A stretch of 64,000 bases of DNA from JBJFCE01 sp964437825 (GCA_964437825.1 CAYTIH010000006.1:1-64000); one strand, 5' to 3'; counted from the first letter of the stretch, positions 1-8,628 are shown. Program-made: numbers and translations. Notes: a model not told the origin generated them from the sequence alone.

Positions 1-48
1 CAGTGCGGTCTCCGGGACTTTTTACGTCAAAACACTGTCAAAGACAGG

Positions 49-100
49 ATTATAACACTATAGCACTATATAGTAAAGAGCAAAATAAAAATTTTGTCAA
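49..100 (-). promoter_or_regulatory. overlapping sigma-A promoters reading leftward
   Basis: On the minus strand TTGACA (95-100), TTTACT (72-77) and TATAAT (49-54) are each separated by 17 bp. TTTACT can therefore be the -10 of the first pair or the -35 of the second. A boxA-like TGCTCTTTA lies within the spacer region. The target gene is outside the window; an rRNA operon is the best guess. Confidence 0.5.
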
Positions 101-102
101 GT

Positions 103-112
103 NNNNNNNNNN
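103..112. other. assembly gap (10 N)
   Basis: Ten unknown bases lie between the two copies of the 50-bp repeat. Confidence 0.99.
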
Positions 113-164
113 CTCCCAGTGCGGTCTCCGGGACTTTTTACGTCAAAACACTGTCAAAGACAGG

Positions 165-193
165 ATAGTATCATATTCGTGTTTTTTTTTCAA
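165..193 (-). promoter_or_regulatory. sigma-A promoter reading leftward
   Basis: The minus strand has TTGAAA (188-193), a 17-bp spacer rich in A, and TACTAT (165-170). It is followed at once by the first copy of the repeated leader. It lies upstream of a second promoter and the same leader, a tandem arrangement common in rRNA operons. Confidence 0.5.
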
Positions 194-277
194 CAAATTG
201 CGATAAGTTTTGAGTTACACGTTACACCAAATCCGAAAAAAAACATACTATAAAATATAATCTAAAAGAGGTCCGAT

Positions 278-1048
278 ATGAATAACATTCTTTCCTTTCA
301 GGATGTTCAATATAACTACCATTCCATGGATGGTGAAACAGCCGCGTTAAAAGACATCAGCTTCGAGGTATATGAAGGAGAATTTCTTTCCATCGTCGGT
401 CCAAGCGGCTGTGGAAAAACAACGCTGCTGTCCATGATCGCAGGTCTGCTCAAGCCTCAGTCAGGAACTATTCTGTTTCATCCCGACTTAACCGGCAAGC
501 AAAATGCCATAGGCTACATGCTACAGCATGATCATCTTCTGGAATGGAGAACCATCTATAAAAACATCTTGCTTGGTTTGGAAATCCATCATGATAAATC
601 TCCGGAAAGCCGCAAAAAGATTGACGCGATGCTGGAAAAATACGGCTTGTATTCGTTCAGAAATAAATATCCTTCTGAATTATCCGGCGGTATGCGCCAG
701 CGTGCAGCCCTGATCCGCACATTAGTACTTGATCCGAAGCTGCTTTTGCTTGACGAACCCTTTTCCGCGCTCGACTATCAGACACGCTTATCCGTTTCAT
801 CCGATATCGTAGACATCATAAAAAAAGAAGGAAAAACAGCGATTCTGGTTACGCACGACCTGTCTGAAGCAATCAGTCTTTCAGACCGGATTCTTGTGCT
901 TACAAGTCGTCCCGGAACCGTTTTAAAATCACTTCCCATTCACTTGACAAAGCAGGGGACAGGTGCCGTTGCCGCCAGAAAATCTCCTGAATTCTCATCT
1001 TATTTTAATGAACTATGGGAGGATCTTCATGGAAATGAATCAGAATAA
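278..1048 (+). CDS. ABC transporter ATP-binding protein, SsuB/TauB type
   Basis: This 256-residue cytoplasmic ATPase would drive a small-molecule importer. Visible motifs are Walker A GPSGCGKT near residue 42, signature LSGGMRQR, Walker B LLLLDEPF and the switch His in VTHDLSEA. The overall pattern matches the nitrate/sulfonate/taurine importer ATPases, whose substrates also include thiamine precursors and riboflavin. The start follows an AAAGAGG site. It overlaps the permease gene by 20 bp, so the two are probably translationally coupled. No substrate-binding protein gene is next to the pair in this window, so the substrate cannot be called. Confidence 0.9.
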   Translation: MNNILSFQDVQYNYHSMDGETAALKDISFEVYEGEFLSIVGPSGCGKTTLLSMIAGLLKPQSGTILFHPDLTGKQNAIGYMLQHDHLLEWRTIYKNILLGLEIHHDKSPESRKKIDAMLEKYGLYSFRNKYPSELSGGMRQRAALIRTLVLDPKLLLLDEPFSALDYQTRLSVSSDIVDIIKKEGKTAILVTHDLSEAISLSDRILVLTSRPGTVLKSLPIHLTKQGTGAVAARKSPEFSSYFNELWEDLHGNESE

Positions 1049-1844
1049 ATCCAGAGAACAACTGCTTTTTGAAAAGAAATACCGTAATAACAAATACATC
1101 AACAGAACCATACAATTATTTATTTTCATATTTTTTATCGCGTTTTGGGAAATCACCGCCGATCTGAAAATTCTTGATTCTTTTTTCTTCAGCTCGCCCT
1201 CCCTAATCGTGCACACATGCAAAACCCTGTTTACAGAAAATGATCTGATGGCGCACATCCGGATTACCCTTCTGGAAACCCTGTTAAGCTTTCTCCTGGT
1301 AATAGGTATCAGCCTGCTTTTATCTGTTTTGTTCTGGTATTTTAACCGACTGTCCACTATTTTTGAACCGTATCTTGTAGTATTAAACAGTCTTCCAAAA
1401 TCCGCGCTGGCTCCGCTTTTCATTGTATGGCTCGGCACAGGACTTAAAACGATCATCGTTGCCGGAATCAGCGTCGCCATCTTCGGTTCCATCATCAGTC
1501 TTTATCAGGGCTTCAAACAATCCGACGAAGGAAAAATACGTTTGATCTATACATTGGGCGGAACCAAATCAGACGTGCTGAAAAAGGTGGTTCTGCCTGG
1601 CAGTATTCCGCTCATCATCAGTACCATGAAAGTCAATATCGGCCTGTCCCTGGTCGGCGTCATTATCGGGGAATTTCTGGCAGCCAGACGCGGGCTGGGA
1701 TACCTGATTATCTATGGTACGCAGACATTTAAAATGAATATGGTAATCACTTCCCTGACATTGCTTTGCCTGATCGCGGTTTTGTTATTTCTGGTAATCG
1801 ATTTATTGGAAAAACTGCTTAGAAAAAAGCGCTGCCACGGATAG
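1029..1844 (+). CDS. ABC transporter permease, SsuC/TauC type
   Basis: This 271-residue membrane protein is the permease partner of the preceding ATPase. It has about six hydrophobic segments and the BPD_transp_1 EAA-like region (TLGGTKSDVLKKVVLPGSIP). The ATG at 1029 is preferred to the longer frame from 963 because GGGAGG lies a few bases upstream and the extra residues only overlap the ATPase gene. The family imports sulfonates, nitrate or vitamin precursors; nothing here fixes the substrate. Confidence 0.88.
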   Translation: MEMNQNKSREQLLFEKKYRNNKYINRTIQLFIFIFFIAFWEITADLKILDSFFFSSPSLIVHTCKTLFTENDLMAHIRITLLETLLSFLLVIGISLLLSVLFWYFNRLSTIFEPYLVVLNSLPKSALAPLFIVWLGTGLKTIIVAGISVAIFGSIISLYQGFKQSDEGKIRLIYTLGGTKSDVLKKVVLPGSIPLIISTMKVNIGLSLVGVIIGEFLAARRGLGYLIIYGTQTFKMNMVITSLTLLCLIAVLLFLVIDLLEKLLRKKRCHG

Positions 1845-1875
1845 TGATATACGGATGATTCGGAAGACATAGATT

Positions 1876-2007
1876 GAAAAATCACTCTGATGCGCTGATT
1901 TTTCACACAGCTATTTGTGCAGGAGCATCACAAATAGCCCTGATGGCAGACGGGAAACCGCTTTCGCGGATTTCCCGCCGCCCCGTTGCTGACGCTCCGG
2001 AATGGGG
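1876..2007. other. cluster of four hairpins in an intergenic region
   Basis: Four inverted repeats follow one another between the permease gene and tRNA-Thr: 1876-1904 (9-bp perfect stem), 1910-1938 (10-bp perfect stem), 1951-1977 (7 + 4 bp with a bulge) and 1981-2007 (7 bp with one G-T pair). None ends in a clean T run. The block could be a structured RNA, a small palindromic repeat element, or several weak terminators. I recognise no named RNA family. Confidence 0.55.
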
Positions 2008-2073
2008 ATTTTCATGAATCACATCCTGAATCTAATCCATGAATAAATTTGCGAAAAAACTAAAATTCCACTC

Positions 2074-2102
2074 TTGCCAAATAACAAGATAGCATATATA
2101 AT
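2074..2102 (+). promoter_or_regulatory. promoter of tRNA-Thr
   Basis: TTGCCA (2074-2079), a 17-bp spacer and TATAAT (2097-2102) lie 22 bp upstream of the tRNA 5' end. Confidence 0.65.
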
Positions 2103-2124
2103 AATATTCATCTTGTTAAGGCAG

Positions 2125-2197
<73 letters not shown>

Positions 2198-2203
2198 TTT
2201 CGT

Positions 2204-2250
2204 AAAAAGTGCTGTAAACCGGAATTTACGCCGGCTTGCAGCACTTTTTT
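2204..2250. terminator. bidirectional terminator between tRNA-Thr and mscS
   Basis: AAAAAGTGCTGTAA pairs with TTGCAGCACTTTTTT around an inner CCGG/CCGG stem. T runs on both strands let it serve the tRNA (plus) and the mechanosensitive channel gene (minus). Confidence 0.85.
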
Positions 2251-2259
2251 AATCCCCTG

Positions 2260-3159
2260 TTACGGCTTTGTATGGATATCCACCTGCATATAGGGAATAC
2301 TGATATCATTTTCGTCAAATTCAAGCTTAATCTTCTCCGTCACTCTCCATTTTGCATCCCAATAATCTTCTTTTTTTACATGGAAACGAATTCCGAGATT
2401 AACCTCACTACTTCCCAGAGAATCCACAAAAACCATGACAGGTCTGTCAGCCAAAAGCGCTTTTTCCTCTCTGACAACCTGCTGTGCAACCTCTTTTGCT
2501 TTTTTTAAATCCGCATCATAGGATATTCCGACTACCAGATCCACTCTCCTTACCGGCATAGCAGTCACATTGGTAATACTGGTATTGGACAGCGCTCCGT
2601 TTGGAAGCACAATCGTTTTGCCGTCCGGAGTGAGCAGCTTCGTATAAAATATCTGAATCTCCTGAACCGTTCCTTCATTGCCTTTATTATCTTCGACAAT
2701 ATAATCTCCGACGCGAAACGGTTTCAGCAGAAGAATCAGCACGCCTCCCGCCAGATTACTGAGACTTCCCTGCAGCGACAAACCGATGGCCACGCCGGCA
2801 GATCCCAGTACCGTAACCATCCCGGCAACACTGACGCCAAAGGAAGTTGCAATCATTACAATCAAAAGCAGATATAACAAAACCTTGATACATGAGTCAA
2901 GGAACTGGACCACTCCCTGTTCCGCCCCGGCTCTACCCAGAAATTTCTTCAGCACCTTCCGGACCAGCTTAATGATCTGTCCGCCAATCAAAAATGTTAT
3001 GATTGCAAGCACAACCTGAACGCCAAAATGCAGTGCCTGATCCGGCAGCTCCTTCAAGAATTTTTCCAAAGCGTTCAAATCCACTTTCGTATTTTCTTCG
3101 ATCAGCTCATTCACATGAAGCTCCGTTTCCAACAGTACGGCTGTCATCGGAACTGTCAT
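2260..3159 (-). CDS. MscS-family small-conductance mechanosensitive channel
   Basis: This 299-residue inner-membrane channel would release solutes on osmotic downshock. It has an N-terminal amphipathic region, three transmembrane segments (VVLAIITFLIGG, VLLYLLLIVMIAT and the pore helix with GSAGVAIGLSLQG), then the beta domain with KPFRVGDYI and the C-terminal alpha/beta domain. Its ATG overlaps the stop of the upstream GlgB-like gene (ATGA), so the two are coupled. An AAGAGG site lies inside the 3' end of that gene. Confidence 0.93.
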   Translation of the reverse strand: MTVPMTAVLLETELHVNELIEENTKVDLNALEKFLKELPDQALHFGVQVVLAIITFLIGGQIIKLVRKVLKKFLGRAGAEQGVVQFLDSCIKVLLYLLLIVMIATSFGVSVAGMVTVLGSAGVAIGLSLQGSLSNLAGGVLILLLKPFRVGDYIVEDNKGNEGTVQEIQIFYTKLLTPDGKTIVLPNGALSNTSITNVTAMPVRRVDLVVGISYDADLKKAKEVAQQVVREEKALLADRPVMVFVDSLGSSEVNLGIRFHVKKEDYWDAKWRVTEKIKLEFDENDISIPYMQVDIHTKP

Positions 3160-5513
3160 GATTTTTTACCTCTTTCCTGCTTATATTCACTTCCCATGGC
3201 GATTTCTTCCTCTGCCTGCGCAATCTTTCTTGCCAGTTCTTCCTTCAAGGAGGCTTTGATTTTCTCCTTTTCTTTCTTTAACCTTTCCTTTTTCTTTCTG
3301 GCTTCTTCCTGTTTTTTTCTTTTCTCCAGTTCCTTTTGCTTCATCTGATCCAGTTCCGCCTGCGTGTACGGAATGTATTCAAACACGGAAACGGAAAGAG
3401 GCGCCAGCGTGATACGGATGGAGTTTTCCCTCATATCACATTCATCCTTCTTACTTTTTAAGATTCTCGGATTTCCGACCCCGCTTCCATGGTATTTTAC
3501 ATCATCCGTATTGAAGATTTCCTTATATTTTCCGTCAAAAGGAACGCCTGTCTTGTGATTTTCCCAGCTGCAGTTTGCAAAATTTACGGCTGCCAGAAGC
3601 GTCTGTCCTGCACATTTACGAAGGAACAACAGAACACATTCATTTGCCGAAATACTGTTGATCCATTCAAAGCCCTCCTGCGAATCATCCATGGCGTAAA
3701 GCGCCGGATGCTCCAGATAAAGGTGATTACAGTCCGCAATAAAGGTATGGTATTCTTCATCAAACAGCTTCATAAAATATTTACTGCCCGGATGAAGCAT
3801 GGTATAAGCATAGAGCAGCTTTTTCTGTGCTTCCCATAATTCGGGAATATCCTTTCCGTATATATTCATAAGCCCGCACTCACACTTATCCAGATAATCC
3901 CTTGACAGCGCAAGCATGAATTTTTCCAGATATTGATACAAAAAGGACATCGTCAGCTCATGGTGATGTCCGCTTCTGTTAATCGGATTAACGGCAAGAT
4001 ACTTTAAGAGTTCATTCATATATGCATAATTCCATTTTTCATCGAATCCAAAGCCATCCTGCGAAAGCGGAAGCGTCATATTTCTCCAGCCGGAGAATTC
4101 ATCCGTAATCAGAAGTGCTTCCGGATACAGCTTTTTCAAAATGGAACTGCAATGCTTCAAAAATTCAATGCCCTCCAGATTCTCATTTCCTCCGTACATA
4201 TTAGGAATCCACTCGCCTTCATTTTTGGCATAATCCAGATACAATAGAAAGGAAGTATCACAGAATCTGATCCCGTCCGCATGATATACCTCCAACAGCC
4301 GCAGTGCGCCGGAGATCAGGAAATCCGTAACCTGAGGCCTTCCGTAATGGAACAGGGAAACCTGAAACTGCGGATGATATCCCTGTCGCTCATCCAAATG
4401 CTCATACAGACAGCTGCCGTCATAACGGTCCAACAGCTCCGGTGCGCGGCAAAAGCATGCCGCCGAATAATCCATAATGACATACATACCGGCTTCATGG
4501 AACAGATCAACCAGCAGGAACAATTCTTTTTCCTCAAGAAAGCCCTGATTCAGCGCATAAAAGGACAACGGTTCATGAACGGCTCTCATATCCGTATTTT
4601 CGGCAAGTACCGAAGTGAGCGCCACATGGGTATATCCCATGGCTGACAGAAAGCCGACCTCGTTCTCAAGCTCTGTCTCATAATCTCCTGATGCCCGCGC
4701 CTTTGATAAGAATTCGTTCAAATCCAGTTCGTAAACCAGACGCGGAAGCTTTCCTGATTTTTCTTTCTTTTTAACGGAAGGCGCTTTCCATTTATAAGAT
4801 AATTCCGTCTCAAGTCCCCGGCAGATATGATAATGCCCCTGATCGTCATCCGTCATAATCCCCGCATAGGGATCGGCTTTTACGATAATTGCTCCGCCCT
4901 TTTTGCGAATTTCATACTGATACGGAACATCCTTAGAAAGTCCCGGTATAAACAGACTGAAAATACCGGTTTCCTCATCCAAAATCATCGGATACACTCT
5001 GCCGTCATAGTGATTAAACGGACCAACCACACTGACTCTGACGGCCTCGGGCGCCCAAACGCGGAACAATACGCCCTCCACTTCCCCCATTCTCGCTGCA
5101 TGCGCTCCCATCATACGGTAAGTATGATAATGCGTACCTGCCTTCCACTTCTGCTTCTCATGCTCGGACAATGGAACGGAATATGCATACGGATCCGCAA
5201 AGACAGCGGTTTTTTCTTTCCCGCTCTCCTGCTCCGTATATTTGACAACATAATGATAATCCGTCTTGATCTTTCCCGGAACCAGCGCCGCATAAAATCC
5301 GTCCTCGTCCATACACTCCATGGAATATGTTTTTTCAGGCTGCCCGGTTACCACGCAAATCTGATTTATGTTTGGAAAGAAAGCCTGAACCAATGTCTGA
5401 TTTCCCTTCCCGTGTGCGCCCAAAACCTTTTCGGGATGCGCTTCGTCCGCATAGATAATTCCCTCAATTTCCGGCCAGTTCATTAACTTAAACAGTTTCT
5501 TATTCATATTCAT
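3156..5513 (-). CDS. GlgB-like GH13 protein, probably catalytically inactive
   Basis: This 785-residue protein matches the glycogen branching enzyme architecture: two N-terminal beta-sandwich regions (the second is CBM48-like, with FRVWAPEAVRVSVVGPFNHYDG) and then a GH13 barrel. Strong family landmarks remain (YEHLDERQGYHP, LLYLDY, YGGNENLEGIEFLK). In the nucleophile motif, family RVDAV aligns with RFCDT, so Cys418 stands where the catalytic Asp belongs. The acid/base Glu (E472) and third-site Asp (D539) appear kept, but the neighbouring His and Glu are changed (SRDY for SHDE). The C terminus adds about 60 Lys/Glu-rich residues, probably a coiled coil. The ATG at 5513 follows GAGGGGAG; an upstream extension would only overlap the DUF1015 gene. 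Confidence 0.85.
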   Translation of the reverse strand: MNMNKKLFKLMNWPEIEGIIYADEAHPEKVLGAHGKGNQTLVQAFFPNINQICVVTGQPEKTYSMECMDEDGFYAALVPGKIKTDYHYVVKYTEQESGKEKTAVFADPYAYSVPLSEHEKQKWKAGTHYHTYRMMGAHAARMGEVEGVLFRVWAPEAVRVSVVGPFNHYDGRVYPMILDEETGIFSLFIPGLSKDVPYQYEIRKKGGAIIVKADPYAGIMTDDDQGHYHICRGLETELSYKWKAPSVKKKEKSGKLPRLVYELDLNEFLSKARASGDYETELENEVGFLSAMGYTHVALTSVLAENTDMRAVHEPLSFYALNQGFLEEKELFLLVDLFHEAGMYVIMDYSAACFCRAPELLDRYDGSCLYEHLDERQGYHPQFQVSLFHYGRPQVTDFLISGALRLLEVYHADGIRFCDTSFLLYLDYAKNEGEWIPNMYGGNENLEGIEFLKHCSSILKKLYPEALLITDEFSGWRNMTLPLSQDGFGFDEKWNYAYMNELLKYLAVNPINRSGHHHELTMSFLYQYLEKFMLALSRDYLDKCECGLMNIYGKDIPELWEAQKKLLYAYTMLHPGSKYFMKLFDEEYHTFIADCNHLYLEHPALYAMDDSQEGFEWINSISANECVLLFLRKCAGQTLLAAVNFANCSWENHKTGVPFDGKYKEIFNTDDVKYHGSGVGNPRILKSKKDECDMRENSIRITLAPLSVSVFEYIPYTQAELDQMKQKELEKRKKQEEARKKKERLKKEKEKIKASLKEELARKIAQAEEEIAMGSEYKQERGKKS

Positions 5514-6765
5514 GAATACTCCCCTCTGCCTGCAACAGGCTGTGTATGTATAATCCGCTTCGAAGTTTCGGTTCAAACCAAGTGGATTTGGGCGGCATAA
5601 GCATTCCCGCATCCGCCACCTGAAATAATTCCTGAATGGTAGTCGGATACATAGCAAAGGCTGCTGCCTCACCGCCATCCACTCTCTTCTCCAGCTCGGA
5701 CAATCCCCGGATACCTCCGACAAAATCAATTCTATGATCTGTTTTCGGATCCGCAATTCCAAGCAATGCCCCAAAACAATATTCCTGTAATATGGAAACA
5801 TCCAGCGCTTCCACGGGATCCATGCTTCTGGAGCCCTGATAGATCAGTTCATACCAGGTATGATTCATATACAAGCCGAAAATGCCCTTGGACGATGGAC
5901 GCACCTGCCTTCCTTCATGGCACACGATTTTGAATTTTTCCGACAATCTGTCCAAAAATTCCTCCGGCTTCATGCCGGTTAAATCCTTTACCACACGGTT
6001 ATAATCATAAATTTTCAAAACCTGATCCGGAAACAATACCGAGAGGAAATAATTATATGCTTCCTTCCCTGTATGCAGCGGATTCTGTTTGCACTTTTCA
6101 AGTCCTACCTTCACAGCCGAAGCGCATCTGTGGTGCCCGTCCGCAATATATATATTCTGTATCTTTGAAAAAGCATCGGCAATACTGCATATATCTTCGT
6201 CCTGATCCACAATCCATCCGGTATGACCGATTCCGTCATCCGCAGTAAAATCATAATCCGGCGCCGCCTTCGTATAACGATCCATGATCCTCTGAAGCAC
6301 TTCCTCCTGCCTGTATGCCAGAAAAATAGGGCCTGTCTGTGCATCGCAGGCACTGACATGTCTGATTCTGTCCTGCTCCTTTTCGGCACGCGTATTTTCA
6401 TGCTTTTTGATGATTCCCGATTCATAATCCCAAATGGACGCACAGGCCACAAATCCGGTCTGCTTCCTGCCCTCCATCGTCAAACGATAGATATAATAGT
6501 AAGGTTTTGGATCCTGAATATACTTTCCCTGCGCTACCATCTGCCACAACAGGTCATGCGCATGCCTGTATACCTCAGGAGCATACATATCATGCCCCGG
6601 TTCAAAGCCAAGCTCCGGTCTGTCGATATACAAAAAAGAATCCTTTTTCCCCTTGACCGCCTCCCTTGCTTCCTCCGAAGAATATACGTCATACGGAAGG
6701 GCTGCGATATCCCGCTCCAGCCCCTTTGCCGGTCTGATTGCCCGAAACGCTCTGATGTCTGCCAT
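5500..6765 (-). CDS. DUF1015 family protein with DGHHR motif
   Basis: This 421-residue protein is a full-length DUF1015 member, opening with MADIRAFRAIRP as the family does. It carries YIADGHHRCASA (D209 to R213). The same DGHHR signature occurs in ParB/sulfiredoxin-fold proteins, including free-serine kinases. The start at 6765 follows GGGGG and fits the family N terminus; the longer frame to 6852 does not. It overlaps the downstream GlgB-like gene by 14 bp and has its own promoter at 6824-6852. Family function was long unassigned. The serC-serA operon nearby makes a role in serine or phosphoserine metabolism worth testing. Confidence 0.88.
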   Translation of the reverse strand: MADIRAFRAIRPAKGLERDIAALPYDVYSSEEAREAVKGKKDSFLYIDRPELGFEPGHDMYAPEVYRHAHDLLWQMVAQGKYIQDPKPYYYIYRLTMEGRKQTGFVACASIWDYESGIIKKHENTRAEKEQDRIRHVSACDAQTGPIFLAYRQEEVLQRIMDRYTKAAPDYDFTADDGIGHTGWIVDQDEDICSIADAFSKIQNIYIADGHHRCASAVKVGLEKCKQNPLHTGKEAYNYFLSVLFPDQVLKIYDYNRVVKDLTGMKPEEFLDRLSEKFKIVCHEGRQVRPSSKGIFGLYMNHTWYELIYQGSRSMDPVEALDVSILQEYCFGALLGIADPKTDHRIDFVGGIRGLSELEKRVDGGEAAAFAMYPTTIQELFQVADAGMLMPPKSTWFEPKLRSGLYIHSLLQAEGSIHEYE

Positions 6766-6823
6766 TGTAGTAACCCCCGCTGATGTTGTTCTTGTGTCGT
6801 ATCTCTGACAAAATGATATTTTT

Positions 6824-6852
6824 ATTTTACCAAATCCGAACGATTGAAACAA
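6824..6852 (-). promoter_or_regulatory. promoter of the DUF1015-glgB-like-mscS operon
   Basis: The minus strand has TTGTTT (6847-6852), a 17-bp spacer and TAAAAT (6824-6829), about 60 bp upstream of the DUF1015 start. Confidence 0.55.
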
Positions 6853-6900
6853 CCGAATTTGAGAATTTCATCCTGTTTCTCCGAAATTGTATTTGGTCGT

Positions 6901-6929
6901 TTGACATTCATACCTATGAATGCTATGAT
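6901..6929 (+). promoter_or_regulatory. promoter of the small protein/HD-GYP operon
   Basis: TTGACA (6901-6906), 17 bp and TATGAT (6924-6929) form a near-consensus sigma-A promoter, 52 bp upstream of the first ATG. Confidence 0.8.
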
Positions 6930-6981
6930 TTTTTTGATTATTACATTCAAAAACGTTTGGTTTAGGAAAGGGAGTAATATT

Positions 6982-7266
6982 ATGACACAGGAAGACAGAA
7001 CTCTGCTTGACAGAATCAATGAATATGCGAATCAGGTGCTGGACCACATTGATCCTCAAAATACCCGGGTCGGTTATCAGCTGGAAAAGCTCCGTCCGAT
7101 CATGCAGGAAATTGCCATGGAAAGATCCGTTCCGGTAGAGGATGTATTTATCAAATATATGGATCTTGCCAGCGAGGCCTCCGTAGAATTGGAAAGAAAA
7201 TTTCAAAGTACTGTCGGAAATATGAATTCCTACGGAGATCTGGGAGATGTAAAGATTTATAGCTAA
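6982..7266 (+). CDS. hypothetical protein, 94 residues
   Basis: I do not recognise this small soluble protein. It is mostly helical by eye and acidic in its central part, with no signal peptide or membrane segment. The ATG at 6982 follows AAAGGGAG and is the first good start after a near-consensus promoter. It is 29 bp upstream of the HD-GYP gene on the same strand, so it is probably co-transcribed and may be a partner or regulator of that protein. Confidence 0.75.
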   Translation: MTQEDRTLLDRINEYANQVLDHIDPQNTRVGYQLEKLRPIMQEIAMERSVPVEDVFIKYMDLASEASVELERKFQSTVGNMNSYGDLGDVKIYS

Positions 7267-7295
7267 TACCTGCAAAAGAAGGGAACTTACAGACA

Positions 7296-8552
7296 ATGAG
7301 CGTTATCAGCAGTAAGGATGTTAACGAAATCATTCGAAAAACACTGGGGATCATCAATTCTAAAATCATGAACCACGGTGAAATTACGGGCTATATTCTG
7401 TATAAAATGCTGGAATATGAACAGCGATATACGGAACAGGAGCTGGTTGATTATACAATGCTCGGTATCCTGCATGACATCGGCCTGTATAAAGAAGAAA
7501 ACGTAAAGAACATAGCCGATTTTGAAACCCAAAATTTGTGGCCGCATTCGATCTATGGATTTCTGTTTCTGAAATACCTGTCACCCATGGGGGATAAAGC
7601 GGAAATCGTATTATATCATCATTTGGATTATAACAAATACGGAATGATTCAGAGCAAATACAAGCATATTATAGAATGCCTGAATCTGGCTGATAAGATG
7701 GATACCTTTCTGCATTTAAAGGATGAAAATCTGGAAAAAGATTATTTTACCAGATATCGTGATATTAAATTTTCGGGAGCCGCCCTGGATCTGTTCTGGA
7801 AGGCGGAGGAACGATACGCAATCACAGCTAATCTTGTTAACGGCGTTTATCAGGAAGAAATTGCGCAGCTTCTTGCAAAAAGAGCTTTTTCGGAGCAATA
7901 TAAACGCGGATTCCTGGAAATGCTGGTCTATACGATTGATTTCAGAAGCGAGCATACCGTTGTTCATACGCTGGCGACTGTAAATTTCGCACAGCAGATC
8001 GGCAGGCTGATGCATCTTAGCGGAAAAGATTTAAGAGATCTGTATTACGGCGCTTTATTGCACGACCTTGGCAAAATAGCGATTCCGCTCAATATTCTGG
8101 AATCCACAGGAAGGCTTTCGGATGATGAAATGAAGATCATGAAAGCGCATGTCAGAATTACCGAGATGATATTGGAGGGCGTTGTCGATGACGATGTACT
8201 GCAAATTGCGGTCAGACATCACGAGAAGCTGGACGGCAGCGGATATCATAAGGGACTTACGAAGGAGCAGCTGACGCTTCCTCAGCAGATCGTAGCAGTT
8301 GCCGATATTTTGAGCGCTTTATACGGAAAACGAAGCTATAAGGATTCCTTCAGCAAGGAAAAAATCCAGAGTATCATGCAGGGAGATGCGGAAAACGGCA
8401 AGATCAATAAAGCAGCTGTGGATATCCTGATGCGAAATTATGATAATGTCATCGCGGAGTTTGAAAAAGAAAAGGAAAATACCATCGGTCTGTATCTGAA
8501 AATTAAGGAACAATATGCAATTATGATTGAAAAATTTAAAGCTTTTCACTAA
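7296..8552 (+). CDS. HD-GYP domain phosphohydrolase, tandem HD
   Basis: This 418-residue cytoplasmic protein has two HD-type halves. The first (about residues 40-200) has LHDIG and YHHLDYNKYG. The second (about 210-360) has the full HD-GYP set: HDLGK, then HHEKLDGSGYHKGL and ADILSALYGKRSYK. HD-GYP proteins commonly hydrolyse cyclic dinucleotides, above all c-di-GMP. The usual GYP proline is His here, and no sensory or membrane domain is present. It may instead act on another nucleotide. It follows a GAAGGGA site. Confidence 0.85.
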   Translation: MSVISSKDVNEIIRKTLGIINSKIMNHGEITGYILYKMLEYEQRYTEQELVDYTMLGILHDIGLYKEENVKNIADFETQNLWPHSIYGFLFLKYLSPMGDKAEIVLYHHLDYNKYGMIQSKYKHIIECLNLADKMDTFLHLKDENLEKDYFTRYRDIKFSGAALDLFWKAEERYAITANLVNGVYQEEIAQLLAKRAFSEQYKRGFLEMLVYTIDFRSEHTVVHTLATVNFAQQIGRLMHLSGKDLRDLYYGALLHDLGKIAIPLNILESTGRLSDDEMKIMKAHVRITEMILEGVVDDDVLQIAVRHHEKLDGSGYHKGLTKEQLTLPQQIVAVADILSALYGKRSYKDSFSKEKIQSIMQGDAENGKINKAAVDILMRNYDNVIAEFEKEKENTIGLYLKIKEQYAIMIEKFKAFH

Positions 8553-8585
8553 CCGTAGGCACATGCAAAGCATGTGCCTACGGTT
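8551..8585. terminator. perfect 16-bp hairpin between convergent genes
   Basis: AACCGTAGGCACATGC, a loop AAA and its exact complement lie immediately after the HD-GYP stop, which is part of the stem. No T run follows on either strand, so this is not a classical intrinsic terminator. It may block readthrough or protect 3' ends. Confidence 0.6.
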
Positions 8586-8628
8586 ATCGCAGCAGCCGCC
8601 AAATGATTATAATATCAAATCATTTTAT

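Larger units (their letters stand above)
1..166. repeat. 50-bp direct repeat on both sides of a 10-N gap
   Basis: Bases 1-50 are repeated exactly at 117-166, with 52 bp of different sequence and 10 N between. On the minus strand each copy begins just downstream of a different promoter (165-193 and 49-77), so it looks like a duplicated transcript leader. An assembly duplication at the gap is the main alternative. Confidence 0.8.

Noticed and set aside
1..166. CRISPR array from the repeated 50-bp unit
   Set aside because: Only two copies are present, the unit is longer than usual CRISPR repeats, the interval contains an N gap, and each copy follows a promoter. Duplicated leader or assembly duplication fits better.
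4827..5486. Long plus-strand reading frame of 219 codons
   Set aside because: It lies wholly inside the GlgB-like gene in antisense, has no ribosome site and shows no family resemblance. It is a shadow frame.
5514..5801. N-terminal extension of the GlgB-like protein by 96 residues
   Set aside because: The extension is the out-of-frame 3' end of the DUF1015 gene. The ATG at 5513 has an excellent ribosome site and matches the family start.
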